A DNA stretch of 64,000 bases from Gracilibacillus halophilus YIM-C55.5 (GCF_000359605.1 NZ_APML01000004.1:62001-126000); one strand, 5' to 3'. Numbered from the stretch's first letter, positions 42,507-51,212 are shown. Numbers and translations are program-made. Notes: generated from the letters alone by a model not told the origin.

Positions 42507-43400
42507 TTATCCCACTTGATCGAAAAGTTTGGGATGAAGCAAACATTGATACCTACCATCAGAAGTGATTTCGCCGAACTGGATGCCAATGAGTACACGT
42601 CTATTCGTGCTCATTGTATGATCTGTTTGAATTTGAATATAATCTGGTTTAAAGACAACCATCAGATCTGTTTGACCACTTACGCCTTGATAAGGAATAA
42701 TACGAAAATCTTCGAGCGCCAAATGGTTGATTTCTCCATTGATGAGTTGTTGAGATGAACTCTCTAATCGCTTAATTTCTGTTGGTGTCAGCCACGTATG
42801 TAACACAGATTGTTCACATATCATCACAGGAGTTTGGGTCATTGGATCGCTCAGATGATTTCCACTATCTAGATACCCATGAACACTAGCAAGTTTCCCT
42901 TTCCAGCTAATCGTAATTTGATAAATATAATTGGCTTTCAATTGATGAAATTGGTGCTTGTCCATACGGATTTTCGTAAATAAAGCAATTACAGGAAAAC
43001 CAATCAACACAAATAGTCCATTAATATACGTTGGTTCCATAGTCGGACTTGTAGGTATCATGGTTTCAGTTGCGAATAAATAGTGACAGGCTAATAATCC
43101 ACCACCAATAGCAAACGTCATAAAATAAAAGGTCAGTAGCGCTCGCATATAAGTGACAAAATTGGCAAAGCCGAACGCAACATAGACGATAACGAGTGAA
43201 TGAATCACTTTCAGTGGCCAAGCTTGCATATTAAAAGAAGGAAATAGAAACGCTAATGGAATTACGATAGCTCCGATAAAACTTGCTAGAAATAATCGAT
43301 ATTGTTTCGTTGTTTGTTTCGTTATGGATTGTGTGAGTAGTAATATCATCCAATCAATTAACAAATTTAACAACCATATGACTTCTACATATACAATCAC
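42507..43400 (-). CDS. spoIIGA: sigma-E processing peptidase SpoIIGA
   Basis: A membrane aspartic protease that cleaves the pro-sequence of sigma-E after signalling by SpoIIR from the forespore. About five transmembrane segments fill the first 150 residues. The cytosolic part has the catalytic aspartate in SVHGYLDSGNHLSDPMTQTP and the C-terminal VLIGIQFGEITSDGRYQCLL. It is 297 aa, slightly shorter than in B. subtilis. It forms an operon with sigE. Confidence 0.95.
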   Translation of the reverse strand: MIVYVEVIWLLNLLIDWMILLLTQSITKQTTKQYRLFLASFIGAIVIPLAFLFPSFNMQAWPLKVIHSLVIVYVAFGFANFVTYMRALLTFYFMTFAIGGGLLACHYLFATETMIPTSPTMEPTYINGLFVLIGFPVIALFTKIRMDKHQFHQLKANYIYQITISWKGKLASVHGYLDSGNHLSDPMTQTPVMICEQSVLHTWLTPTEIKRLESSSQQLINGEINHLALEDFRIIPYQGVSGQTDLMVVFKPDYIQIQTDHTMSTNRRVLIGIQFGEITSDGRYQCLLHPKLFDQVG

Positions 43401-43455
43401 CTTTTCCTTCCTTTCAAAACATTCTCAATGTTTCTGATCCCTCTCTCTGTCCATA

Positions 43456-43488
43456 AGTATAAAGAAAATAGAAACAGAAGTCTGTCAC
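43456..43488 (-). promoter_or_regulatory. candidate Spo0A-type promoter of spoIIGA-sigE with long spacer
   Basis: On the minus strand a -35 like GTGACA and a -10 TATACT are 21 bp apart, recalling the long-spacer, Spo0A-activated spoIIG promoter of B. subtilis. Boxes resembling the 0A site lie upstream: TTTTGTCAAA (43533-43542, plus strand) and TTTGTCCGAC (minus strand, 43551-43560). The remainder of the 418-bp gap holds the metN promoter and no gene I can support. Confidence 0.35.
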
Positions 43489-43745
43489 ACTTTGTAAAGT
43501 GTATCCATCTTTTTTTAGGCTATTTTTATTGATTTTGTCAAAAAAATGAAGTCGGACAAAGGAATGACGATTGGATGGGTAAAACAAACAGATGACATCA
43601 TCAGTTTTCCTCAATCTAAAAGAGCAAGAGAACAACTTAATGCTCCCTTGCTTGAGGAATACCTATAATAAAAATCAGTTCATTTGTAACATACAAACAA
43701 ATGATGAAAAGAATCTGAACCAGCATTCGTATCAATTTCTAACGA

Positions 43746-43774
43746 ATGACAACCACATGTTCATGAGTTATAAT
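43746..43774 (+). promoter_or_regulatory. sigma-A promoter of metNIQ
   Basis: ATGACA and a perfect TATAAT are separated by 17 bp, 44 bp before the metN start. No SAM (S-box) riboswitch motifs are visible in the leader. Confidence 0.65.
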
Positions 43775-43790
43775 AAAGAAGTTCTGATTC

Positions 43791-43817
43791 ACCTTTCATG
43801 TAGGAAAGGGGTTTTTT
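43791..43817 (+). other. terminator-like hairpin overlapping the metN ribosome site
   Basis: CCTTTC and GAAAGG form a 6-bp stem with loop ATGTAG-like, followed by GG and seven T residues ending at the metN ATG. The right arm is the Shine-Dalgarno region (GGAAAGGGG), so the hairpin could hide it or terminate early. Confidence 0.4.
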
Positions 43818-43818
43818 T

Positions 43819-44568
43819 ATGATTACTTTGGATAATGTCAGCAAACTGTTCGGCTCATTCGAAGCGATTCAGTCGATATCATTACATATTACTTCTGGTG
43901 AAATTCATGGAATTATTGGTGCGAGTGGTACAGGAAAATCAACATTACTACGTTTAATGAATGTAATTGAACATCCTGATGCAGGAGACGTGATCATCGC
44001 TGGTAAAACGTTAAATCATTTAAAAGGCAAGCAAATTCGTCATATTCGTCAGTCGTTAGGTATGATTTTCCAGGGGTATCATTTAGTCGGCAATAAAACT
44101 GTATTTGATAATGTCGTCGTGCCACTAGAATTAGCGAAAACGCCGAAAAAGGACCGCAGAGAACGTGTCATGGAGAGTTTACGTTTTATCGGCCTTGAGA
44201 CGTTAAAAGATCATTATCCAGGGCAGCTTAGTGGTGGTCAAAAACAACGTGTCGCTATTGCACGAGCAATCGTTAATCAGCCTCAAGTGTTGTTATGTGA
44301 TGAACCTACGTCATCGCTTGACCCGAATACGACAGCAGAAGTGCTAGAAGTATTACAACGGATCAATCAAAAATTTGGTGTCACCATTGTCATAGTTAGT
44401 CATGAAATGGAAGTCATTGAAAGTATCTGTGAACGAGTAACTGTTTTAGCAGATGGTCAAGTCTATGATGAACTTGAGATTAAGCCGACTGGTATACACA
44501 AAATGGAGCATAGCGCCGAAGGATTTGTCAAACGGTTAACATCAGGTGGTGACATCAATGATGCCTGA
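43819..44568 (+). CDS. metN: methionine-type ABC transporter ATP-binding protein, lacking the NIL domain
   Basis: The ATPase of an import system of the MetNIQ type. It has Walker A GASGTGKST near residue 36, the Q-loop in MIFQGYHLVGNKTVFDNV, signature LSGGQKQRVAIARA, Walker B LLCDEPTSSLD, and the switch His in IVSHEME. It is 249 aa; typical MetN is about 340 aa with a C-terminal methionine-sensing NIL (ACT-like) domain, which is absent here with no sign of a frameshift. It overlaps metI by 11 nt. The substrate is inferred from the family and could be another amino acid. Confidence 0.9.
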   Translation: MITLDNVSKLFGSFEAIQSISLHITSGEIHGIIGASGTGKSTLLRLMNVIEHPDAGDVIIAGKTLNHLKGKQIRHIRQSLGMIFQGYHLVGNKTVFDNVVVPLELAKTPKKDRRERVMESLRFIGLETLKDHYPGQLSGGQKQRVAIARAIVNQPQVLLCDEPTSSLDPNTTAEVLEVLQRINQKFGVTIVIVSHEMEVIESICERVTVLADGQVYDELEIKPTGIHKMEHSAEGFVKRLTSGGDINDA

Positions 44569-45223
44569 TATATTAGTGAAGTATCAAACTGAGATTTGGG
44601 TATCTATTGGTGAAACATTTATTATGGTTGGTTTTTCAATACTAGCGGCATTATGTATAGGGCTTCCAGTAGGTACCTTTTTGTTTTTGTGTCGCAAAGG
44701 GCAATTACTTGAAGATCAACTCATCTTTTCATCGTTAAACTTGATCGTAAACATTATCCGTTCGTTTCCATTCTTGTTACTCGTAATCTTCTTGATTCCG
44801 TTTACCCGTTTCATTATTGGAACGGCGATTGGTACGGCTGCTGCGACTGTACCGATGACCGTTATCGCGATCGCACACTATTCTCGCCTTGTAGAGCAAT
44901 CGCTTCTCGATGTGCCAAAAGGCGTAATGGAGGCGGCTGTTTCGATGGGGGCGTCGGTTAAAGATATTATTATCAAATTTTTATTCGTTGAAGCACGCTC
45001 AGCGCTTATCCTAAGTATGACAACATCGACGATTAGTTTTATATCTTATTCAACGATTATGGGTGTCGTCGGTGGTGGTGGTATTGGCGACTTTGCTATC
45101 CGTTATGGTTACCAACAATTTCGAACTGATTTGATGATATATATTATCATTATTATGGTGATATTTGTACAACTCATTCAATATGCTGGCATTACATTAG
45201 CAAGAAAGTTAGATAAACGATAA
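44558..45223 (+). CDS. metI: methionine-type ABC transporter permease
   Basis: A five-helix membrane permease (221 aa) with the MetI-type N-terminus YQTEIWVSIGETFIMVGFSI, the coupling segment EAAVSMGASVKDIIIKFLF, and a conserved GVVGGGGIGDFAIRYGYQQF. It exports no substrate itself but forms the channel with MetN. The start at 44558 is preceded by AGGTGGTG inside metN. It is followed by metQ after 14 bp. Confidence 0.93.
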   Translation: MMPDILVKYQTEIWVSIGETFIMVGFSILAALCIGLPVGTFLFLCRKGQLLEDQLIFSSLNLIVNIIRSFPFLLLVIFLIPFTRFIIGTAIGTAAATVPMTVIAIAHYSRLVEQSLLDVPKGVMEAAVSMGASVKDIIIKFLFVEARSALILSMTTSTISFISYSTIMGVVGGGGIGDFAIRYGYQQFRTDLMIYIIIIMVIFVQLIQYAGITLARKLDKR

Positions 45224-45237
45224 GGGGGACATGATTG

Positions 45238-46080
45238 ATGAAAAAAAGATTACTAATCATGATGGTCGTTCTAGTATCTGTGCTCGTCGCATGTAACGAG
45301 AATGGCGACAGCGAGAATACAAACGAATCAAGTGATAACAATAATAATGGAGAAAGTCAAGAACAAACAGTGAGCGTTGCTGTAGTTGAGTCGCCGATGT
45401 TAGATGTTGTGGAAATTGCTAAAGAAAACCTTGCTGAAGAAGATATTCACGTAGACATTGTTGAAATGGGAAACTATATTCAACCTAACGAAGCTTTAGC
45501 AAACGAAGAGGTGGATGCGAACTTTTCACAACACGTCCCATTTATGAAGCAGTTTAATCAGAACTCAGATGCTGATCTAACCGAGGTTCAGCCGATTTAT
45601 TATGCTAATTTCGGACTCTATACAAAAGAATACGCAAGTATCGATGCGCTTCCTGATGACGCTACAATTGGTATTGCAAATGATCCATCTAACATAGACC
45701 GTTCTCTTCGCCTGTTAGCTGCACATGATTTAATAAAGCTGAAGGAAATAGATAATGGACAGTATGGATTAGAGGATATTAAAGAAGACTCTCACAACTA
45801 TCGTTTTGAACAAGCAGGAATTGCTGCATTAACGCGTTTGTATAAAGATGTTGATGGCATTATTGTGAACCCAACACACGCTGGTCATTTAGATTTAACC
45901 CCAGCTGAAGATGCGCTTATTACCGAAAAAGAAGATAATAAATTTGCAATCACATTAGTCGCGCGTAAAGATAATGCGGATTCAGAACTTATTCAAAAAT
46001 TAGCTGATGCGATGACAAGCGAAGAGGTTCGCACCTTTTTAAATTCTCGTGAAGGAGAAGCTTCTATTCCCGCATTCTAA
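45238..46080 (+). CDS. metQ: methionine-type substrate-binding lipoprotein (NlpA/MetQ family)
   Basis: A lipid-anchored binding protein that feeds the MetNI permease. It has a signal peptide ending in the lipobox LVAC (Cys near residue 20), a Ser/Asn/Glu-rich linker, and the NlpA domain with EMGNYIQPNEALANEEVDAN, FSQHVPFMKQF and IGIANDPSNIDRSLRLL. It is 280 aa from ATG 45238 (GGGGG about 10 nt upstream). It is strongly acidic, as expected for an exposed protein in a salt-tolerant species. A 13-bp perfect terminator follows. Confidence 0.93.
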   Translation: MKKRLLIMMVVLVSVLVACNENGDSENTNESSDNNNNGESQEQTVSVAVVESPMLDVVEIAKENLAEEDIHVDIVEMGNYIQPNEALANEEVDANFSQHVPFMKQFNQNSDADLTEVQPIYYANFGLYTKEYASIDALPDDATIGIANDPSNIDRSLRLLAAHDLIKLKEIDNGQYGLEDIKEDSHNYRFEQAGIAALTRLYKDVDGIIVNPTHAGHLDLTPAEDALITEKEDNKFAITLVARKDNADSELIQKLADAMTSEEVRTFLNSREGEASIPAF

Positions 46081-46112
46081 AATCAAATGATTCACATCCT
46101 TTAGCATACAGT

Positions 46113-46161
46113 ATGAAAGTCCCCCTTAACGTTAGCAGCTTATGGGGGACTTTCATTTTTT
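46113..46161 (+). terminator. terminator of metNIQ
   Basis: A perfect 13-bp stem ATGAAAGTCCCCC / GGGGGACTTTCAT with an 18-nt loop and TTTTT. The right arm runs directly into the end of the second 51-bp repeat array. Confidence 0.9.
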
Positions 46162-46302
46162 GATGCAAATAGGTGACCTCCAGACCCTTGTTTGCATCAT
46201 ATATTCATATTTACTGCAAACAGCAACTTCCTCTTCTCCTGTTTGACGCGTATATTCATATTTGCTGCAAACAGCTACTTTCTTTTCTGCCGTTTGACGC
46301 AA
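46153..46302 (-). repeat. 51-bp tandem repeat array, locus B (three units)
   Basis: Two 51-bp units (46302-46252, 46251-46201) and a 48-nt terminal unit (46200-46153). On the minus strand they read LRQTAEKKVAVCSKYEY, TRQTGEEEVAVCSKYEY, MMQTRVWRSPICIKK and stop. The QT and C positions and the terminal-unit length are the same as at 18837-19037. The array fills the space between two converging terminators (metQ and ftsZ). No ribosome site precedes the first unit, so translation is doubtful here. The plus strand is also open (FDAYIHICCKQLLSFL type). With its flanking terminators it occupies the 358-bp gene-free gap. Confidence 0.8.
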
Positions 46303-46327
46303 ATCACAGATCACGATTGATAAAAAA

Positions 46328-46366
46328 ATCCGAACCTATCTGTTGACTCACAGATAAGATTCGGAT
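46328..46366 (-). terminator. terminator of ftsZ
   Basis: A stem of about 15 bp with a small bulge (ATCCGAA... / ...TTCGGAT outer arms, CTGT / ACAG at the loop), followed on the minus strand by TTTTTTTATC. It lies about 70 bp past the ftsZ stop. Confidence 0.8.
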
Positions 46367-46438
46367 GTTTCGATAGTATCGAACTTTTTTGACAGTCGCT
46401 TACATTGACATACATTTGATCACAGTAATATCTATAAA

Positions 46439-47572
46439 TTATCTTCTTTTATTTCGGTTACGTAAGAAGGTTGGAATATCCAATGTGTCTTCTTCTTGTT
46501 TTGGCCGTTGATTAATGGTTGGTTCCTGATTCGGCGACTCTTGTTTTCTTTCACGTTGATTGTTTTGTTGTTGCGGCATTGCCTTTGGTCGTGAAGATGA
46601 TGATTGCTGTTTTAATTGCGTTTCATCAAAACCAGTAGCAATGACAGTTACAACAATTTCATCCTTTAACTCGTCATTAATGACTGAACCAAAAATGACA
46701 TTCACTTCTTGGTCTGCTGCAGACGTCACAATATCAGCAGCTTCTTGAACTTCATATAAGCTCAAGTTCGTACCACCTGTAATATTCATTAACACACCAT
46801 GCGCACCATCGATTGACGTCTCCAATAATGGTGATGAAATAGCCTTTTTCGCTGCTTCGCCTGCTCGACTTTCGCCAGTTGCTACACCAATTCCCATTAA
46901 TGCTGAACCTTTATCAGCCATGATCGTTTTTACGTCAGCAAAATCAACGTTAATCAATCCAGGTGTCGCAATGAGGTCAGATATACCTTGAACACCTTGT
47001 CGTAGCACATTATCCGCTTCCCGGAATGCCTCTAACATCGGTGTATTTTTATCGATAATTTCGAGTAAACGGTCATTTGGAATCACAATCAGCGTATCAA
47101 CACTTTGTTTCAATCCATCAATTCCAGAAACCGCTTGTGTTGCTCTTTTTCGCCCTTCAAATGTAAATGGTCTTGTAACAACACCGACTGTTAATGCCCC
47201 TAATTCCTTCGCTACTTGTGCAATAACCGGTGCCGCACCAGTACCAGTGCCACCACCCATACCAGCTGTAACAAACACCATATCAGAACCTTTTAAAATC
47301 TCTTCCAATTGCTCTTTACTTTCTTCTGCTGCTTTTCTACCTACTTCTGGATTCGCTCCAGCCCCTAATCCTCTCGTTAACTTTGTTCCAATTTGCATTT
47401 TCACTTCAGCTTTTGAAAGATTAAGAGCTTGTGCATCAGTATTCACAGCGATGAATTCAACACCTTGAACACCATGTTCAATCATGCGATTCACAGCATT
47501 ACTTCCACCACCGCCAACACCGATTACTTTTATCGTTGCAAGTTGGTCCATATCTGTTTCAAAGTCTAACAT
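46439..47572 (-). CDS. ftsZ: cell division protein FtsZ
   Basis: The tubulin-like GTPase that forms the Z ring. The GTP-binding motif [20 protein letters not shown] near residue 104 and the T7 loop [11 protein letters not shown] near 207 are present. A Gln/Asn-rich linker (about 316-360) ends in the conserved tail [13 protein letters not shown] that binds FtsA, SepF and ZapA-type partners. It is 377 aa, and follows ftsA by 67 bp. Confidence 0.98.
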   Translation of the reverse strand: MLDFETDMDQLATIKVIGVGGGGSNAVNRMIEHGVQGVEFIAVNTDAQALNLSKAEVKMQIGTKLTRGLGAGANPEVGRKAAEESKEQLEEILKGSDMVFVTAGMGGGTGTGAAPVIAQVAKELGALTVGVVTRPFTFEGRKRATQAVSGIDGLKQSVDTLIVIPNDRLLEIIDKNTPMLEAFREADNVLRQGVQGISDLIATPGLINVDFADVKTIMADKGSALMGIGVATGESRAGEAAKKAISSPLLETSIDGAHGVLMNITGGTNLSLYEVQEAADIVTSAADQEVNVIFGSVINDELKDEIVVTVIATGFDETQLKQQSSSSRPKAMPQQQNNQRERKQESPNQEPTINQRPKQEEDTLDIPTFLRNRNKRR

Positions 47573-47639
47573 TCAATTTCCTCCTAATTCTCCTAGTTTC
47601 CCGTCACAAATACTTCTATCAAATATGTATCATTCATTA

Positions 47640-48932
47640 TCAATCAAAGAAGTACTTAAAAAAGTTTGCTAATTTCGGTTCTTTATTCGATCGTTTCTTT
47701 TGTTTTTTAGGTTCTTTCGGTTCCTTCATCGTTTTTTTCTTTTCAACTGGAGCTTGTCCTGCTGTTTCCATTACCACTGCATTTGAAAACTCTTTCCCTT
47801 GTATTTTCGCATTCTTATAAGCAAATTTCAAGATACCCACACCAGACGTAAACTGAGGATCACGTACGCCTATGTAATCCGGAATAGCGATGCGTACATT
47901 GCTTTGGAAAAGATCTTGGGCGAGTTCACTAGCACCTGGCATATTCAAACTGCCACCCGTTAAAACAATTCCTCCCGGGATTTCATCTAACCCCATTTTT
48001 TGAATTTCCCTTGCACTGTAATAATAAATTTCTTCCAATCTAGCTTCAATAATTTCAGCGATATCTAATTGATGAAACGTTTGCTTTTGATTGCTCCCGA
48101 TAATATTTACATCAAACATTTCCTCTTCACTGGCATTATCAAAAAAAGCATGACCATAATTCATTTTAATATCTTCAGCTTCTTCGGATGTTGTACGTAA
48201 ACCAATGGAAATGTCTTTCGTAATATTATCACCACCTAACGGAACAACAGCAGTATCGACTAGCACATCGTTTTCAAAAACGGAGACAGTCGTACTGCCA
48301 CCGCCGATATCCATTAAGGCTACACCAAGGTTTTTTTCATCTTTGGACAATGCCATCTCACCTGTGGCTAAAGGTTGCAAGCAAATATCCATAATTTCAA
48401 GGTTTGCTTTTTCCACACATTTTAGAATATTATGTAAAAATGTTTTTGAACTAGTAATAATGGTGCCTTCCATTTCTAATCGTACACCGATCATACCTCT
48501 TGGATCGCGTATTTCATCTAAACCATCGACAATAAACTGCTGCGGAATCACATCCACAATCTCACGCTCTGGTGGGATCGAAATGACTTGAGCAGCATCC
48601 ATGACTCGATGAATGTCCTCCTCCGCAATTTCCTTATTTTCATTTGATACAGCTACTACTCCATGACACGGTTGTAACTGTACATGATTTCCGTTAATGC
48701 CAACAATGACGCGATCAATATGTATGTCCACCATTCTTTCTGCCTGCTCGACAGCAGACCGTATGGAATGAACGGTTTGATCAATGTCAACAATTGCACC
48801 TTTTTTCATTCCTAAAGATTTTGCTGATCCAACCCCGATTATATTAAGAGAATCTTCTAAAATTTCTCCAATGATTACTTTCACATTTGATGTACCTATA
48901 TCCAGGCTGACCAAAATATCACTGTTGTCCAT
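47640..48932 (-). CDS. ftsA: cell division protein FtsA
   Basis: An actin-like ATPase that links FtsZ to the membrane. It starts with VSLDIGTSNVKVIIGEI and has the phosphate-binding motif LMDIGGGSTTVSVFENDV and IVLTGGSLNMPGASELAQ. A charged linker leads to a C-terminal amphipathic membrane-targeting helix (NKEPKLANFFKYFFD). It is 430 aa, full length. Confidence 0.97.
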   Translation of the reverse strand: MDNSDILVSLDIGTSNVKVIIGEILEDSLNIIGVGSAKSLGMKKGAIVDIDQTVHSIRSAVEQAERMVDIHIDRVIVGINGNHVQLQPCHGVVAVSNENKEIAEEDIHRVMDAAQVISIPPEREIVDVIPQQFIVDGLDEIRDPRGMIGVRLEMEGTIITSSKTFLHNILKCVEKANLEIMDICLQPLATGEMALSKDEKNLGVALMDIGGGSTTVSVFENDVLVDTAVVPLGGDNITKDISIGLRTTSEEAEDIKMNYGHAFFDNASEEEMFDVNIIGSNQKQTFHQLDIAEIIEARLEEIYYYSAREIQKMGLDEIPGGIVLTGGSLNMPGASELAQDLFQSNVRIAIPDYIGVRDPQFTSGVGILKFAYKNAKIQGKEFSNAVVMETAGQAPVEKKKTMKEPKEPKKQKKRSNKEPKLANFFKYFFD

Positions 48933-48989
48933 AAGGCACCTCCTATTTCCTCACATAGCTTACTACCGATTGCATAGAATAAATAGTGT

Positions 48990-49020
48990 TAACACCCATT
49001 ATAATAAAAAAACAACAATT
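48990..49020 (-). promoter_or_regulatory. candidate sigma-A promoter of ftsAZ
   Basis: On the minus strand TGAAAA and a perfect TATAAT lie 16 bp apart; a 10-bp palindrome GTGTTAACAC follows just downstream of the -10. Confidence 0.4.
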
Positions 49021-49068
49021 TTTCATGAAAATATGCAAATTTATCACAAAAAAATCCACTTAAAATGA

Positions 49069-49097
49069 TTATTCTACATATATAATAAAATTCCTGC
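49069..49097 (-). promoter_or_regulatory. candidate sigma-H promoter of ftsAZ
   Basis: The minus strand reads GCAGGAATT, 11 bp, GTAGAATAA, a full match to the sigma-H pattern RnAGGAwWW-N11-12-RnnGAATww. It lies at the very end of divIB. The B. subtilis ftsAZ P2 promoter is also sigma-H dependent and used for asymmetric division. Confidence 0.65.
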
Positions 49098-49883
49098 TTA
49101 CTCTACGCTTTCTTCCTCTTTATCTTCATTTACTTCGTCATAAGGTGTAAAAACAGCTCCACCATCATCAATCGTTATGACACCATCTTGTTTCGAATCA
49201 AGTTGTGAAACGATCGAAGGATAAGTATCGAGTAATGCAGATAAATTGCGAATCGAAGACTCTACTTCATATCCATCACTCATATATAATGTAATTTGAT
49301 AAGGATTTCCCTCTGTCGGCGTCCAATGAATTTCAGAAATGATAGACAATAGATAAGTCGATAGATTATTTAATTCATTAGCCAATTCTTGGATATATAT
49401 CGGTTTTGAGAAGTCAGATAAAATTGGTACAGATGGATTGACTTCTTCCCAATTGATAGCATCTAACTGATCACCGTTTTCCAATAGAGGGACAACTTTA
49501 CTTTCTGCTTCAATATAGCCGACATGCTTTAATTCCTTAATGTCAATTCGAATTTGATGATAAAATTGCTTTGATACGCTCACCGACTGAATCAATGGAT
49601 GCTCTACAATCGCTTGCTTAACTTCACTTGACTGAACACCCCAAAAATTCGATTCTAAAGTTACTGCACTCTTATCAACTATTTCTTGCTTATCCACCCA
49701 TTGATTGCCGTCTACGACAACTTTCTGAACATGACTTAATGGTGACTGTAAATAGATGACGAAACAAATTAAGAAAAAGAAGATCGCCAAATAAATAATG
49801 AGTCGACGGTTTGCTTTCTTCCTTCGCTCGCGCTTTAATTTTGGAATCCGATCTTCGATTGAAACGACTCGTTTTTCGGGCAT
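49098..49883 (-). CDS. divIB: cell division protein DivIB (FtsQ homologue)
   Basis: A bitopic membrane protein that stabilises FtsL-DivIC-PBP2B. A basic cytoplasmic part (RIPKLKRERRKKANRR) precedes one transmembrane helix (about 28-48), then a POTRA domain (SPLSHVQKVVVDGNQWVDKQ, about 48-118), the beta domain, and an acidic tail. It is 261 aa. Its promoter is its own, since murB and murG that normally precede it are missing here. Confidence 0.95.
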   Translation of the reverse strand: MPEKRVVSIEDRIPKLKRERRKKANRRLIIYLAIFFFLICFVIYLQSPLSHVQKVVVDGNQWVDKQEIVDKSAVTLESNFWGVQSSEVKQAIVEHPLIQSVSVSKQFYHQIRIDIKELKHVGYIEAESKVVPLLENGDQLDAINWEEVNPSVPILSDFSKPIYIQELANELNNLSTYLLSIISEIHWTPTEGNPYQITLYMSDGYEVESSIRNLSALLDTYPSIVSQLDSKQDGVITIDDGGAVFTPYDEVNEDKEEESVE

Positions 49884-49943
49884 GACGATAACTTCCTTTA
49901 CACATGTTTATCTTGAACAGTTACCCATATTCGTAGTGTATCT

Positions 49944-49952
49944 ATTATACCA
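49944..49952 (-). promoter_or_regulatory. extended -10 promoter for divIB
   Basis: The minus strand carries TGGTATAAT, a perfect -10 with TGn extension, about 60 bp upstream of the divIB start. The -35 is poor. Confidence 0.5.
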
Positions 49953-49985
49953 TACTCTCGTGCATGGTAACACGATCAAAAAGGC

Positions 49986-51086
49986 CTAAAATTTTCTATA
50001 TTGGCTGATATTTATCAGTATACCCACCGAACATAATGTTAAAGTTAACGATGAACCACCGTAGCTCAAAAAAGGAAGTGTAATGCCTGTAACTGGGATT
50101 AGGCCGATAACAACACTAATATTAATTATAACTTGCGTCGCGATCATTCCAACAATTCCAATCGCAAGTAAACGTGCATAAAGGTCAGGGGCATAAATAG
50201 CAGTTAACACACCTCTCCAAATAAACGTAACAAAAAGGCTGATGACAGCTAATCCACCGATGAATCCTAATTCTTCAGCAATGATAGCAAAGATAAAATC
50301 GTTATGTGGTTCTGGCAAATAAAAATATTTCTGCAAACTGTTTCCGAATCCTACCCCAAATAAACCACCAGGACCTATAGCATATAATGATTGAATAATT
50401 TGAAACCCATTTCCTAATGGATCCTCCCATGGATCAAGAAATGCAGTAATTCGATTGATTCGATAGGGGGCTGAAATAATTAAAAACAAAAACCCGATGA
50501 CACCTATTCCTGCCAGAAACAGAAAATGAGCAATCTTTGCTCCAGCTACAAATAACAGTAAAAAACAAGTGAGTAAAAATACCATGCCTGTCCCTAAATC
50601 TGGCTGTAACATAATAAGGAGAAACATCGTAACAATAAGTGAAAGCGGCGGGAGAAACCCTTTTTTAAACGACGTAATTTTCTCTTGATGATTTACAAGA
50701 TAGCCACTTAAAAAAATAATCATTCCGAGTTTCATAAATTCTGCTGGTTGAATACTAAATGCGCTAACACCTATCCAACTGCGAGCCCCACCCCGAACCA
50801 TACCGATTCCAGGTATTAAAACAGCAACTAATAACAATAAGCAGCCAAGAAATATCCAAGCACGGTAACGTAACCACTGATAATACGGAACCTTCGCAAT
50901 GAAAAACATCGCAATAACACCAACTCCAGCAAATAACACTTGTCGTTTCGCAAAATAAAATGGATCATCAAACTTATATGAAGCCCAAATGGAAGATGCA
51001 CTATAAACCATTACCGTACCGAACAATAAGATCATAATGATCGTTACCACTAACACACGATCTGGATTACTTATTTTCTTATTCAT
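49986..51086 (-). CDS. spoVE: SEDS-family peptidoglycan glycosyltransferase SpoVE/FtsW-like
   Basis: A polytopic membrane glycosyltransferase (about 10 transmembrane segments) that polymerises lipid II with a partner class B PBP, here probably SpoVD. It has VMVYSASSIWASYKF, RSWIGVSAFSIQPAEFMKLG, LLIMLQPDLGTGMVFLLT and VIGLIPVTGITLPFLSYGGS. Start ATG 51086 has AGGGGG upstream, giving 366 aa, the SpoVE length. The position after murD points to SpoVE rather than FtsW. Confidence 0.93.
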   Translation of the reverse strand: MNKKISNPDRVLVVTIIMILLFGTVMVYSASSIWASYKFDDPFYFAKRQVLFAGVGVIAMFFIAKVPYYQWLRYRAWIFLGCLLLLVAVLIPGIGMVRGGARSWIGVSAFSIQPAEFMKLGMIIFLSGYLVNHQEKITSFKKGFLPPLSLIVTMFLLIMLQPDLGTGMVFLLTCFLLLFVAGAKIAHFLFLAGIGVIGFLFLIISAPYRINRITAFLDPWEDPLGNGFQIIQSLYAIGPGGLFGVGFGNSLQKYFYLPEPHNDFIFAIIAEELGFIGGLAVISLFVTFIWRGVLTAIYAPDLYARLLAIGIVGMIATQVIINISVVIGLIPVTGITLPFLSYGGSSLTLTLCSVGILINISQYRKF

Positions 51087-51114
51087 AAAAAACCCCCTGT
51101 CCATGAATTGGTTC

Positions 51115-51142
51115 GGGGCTTTTTATACCTAATAATAGTCAA
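51115..51142 (-). promoter_or_regulatory. candidate sigma-A-like promoter before spoVE
   Basis: The minus strand has TTGTTT and TATAAA separated by 16 bp, in the 126-bp gap between murD and spoVE. Confidence 0.4.
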
Positions 51143-51212
51143 TAAACAAGTATGGCTCTACAATCAATGTAAGCATCGATATCATGCCTTTCTTACTAGA
51201 CAAGCCCCTTGT

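Noticed and set aside
43620-43818. SAM riboswitch upstream of metN
   Set aside because: None of the conserved S-box motifs could be found in the leader.
43592-43822. Open frame before metN on the plus strand
   Set aside because: No ribosome site, composition unlike coding sequence, and it contains the metN promoter.
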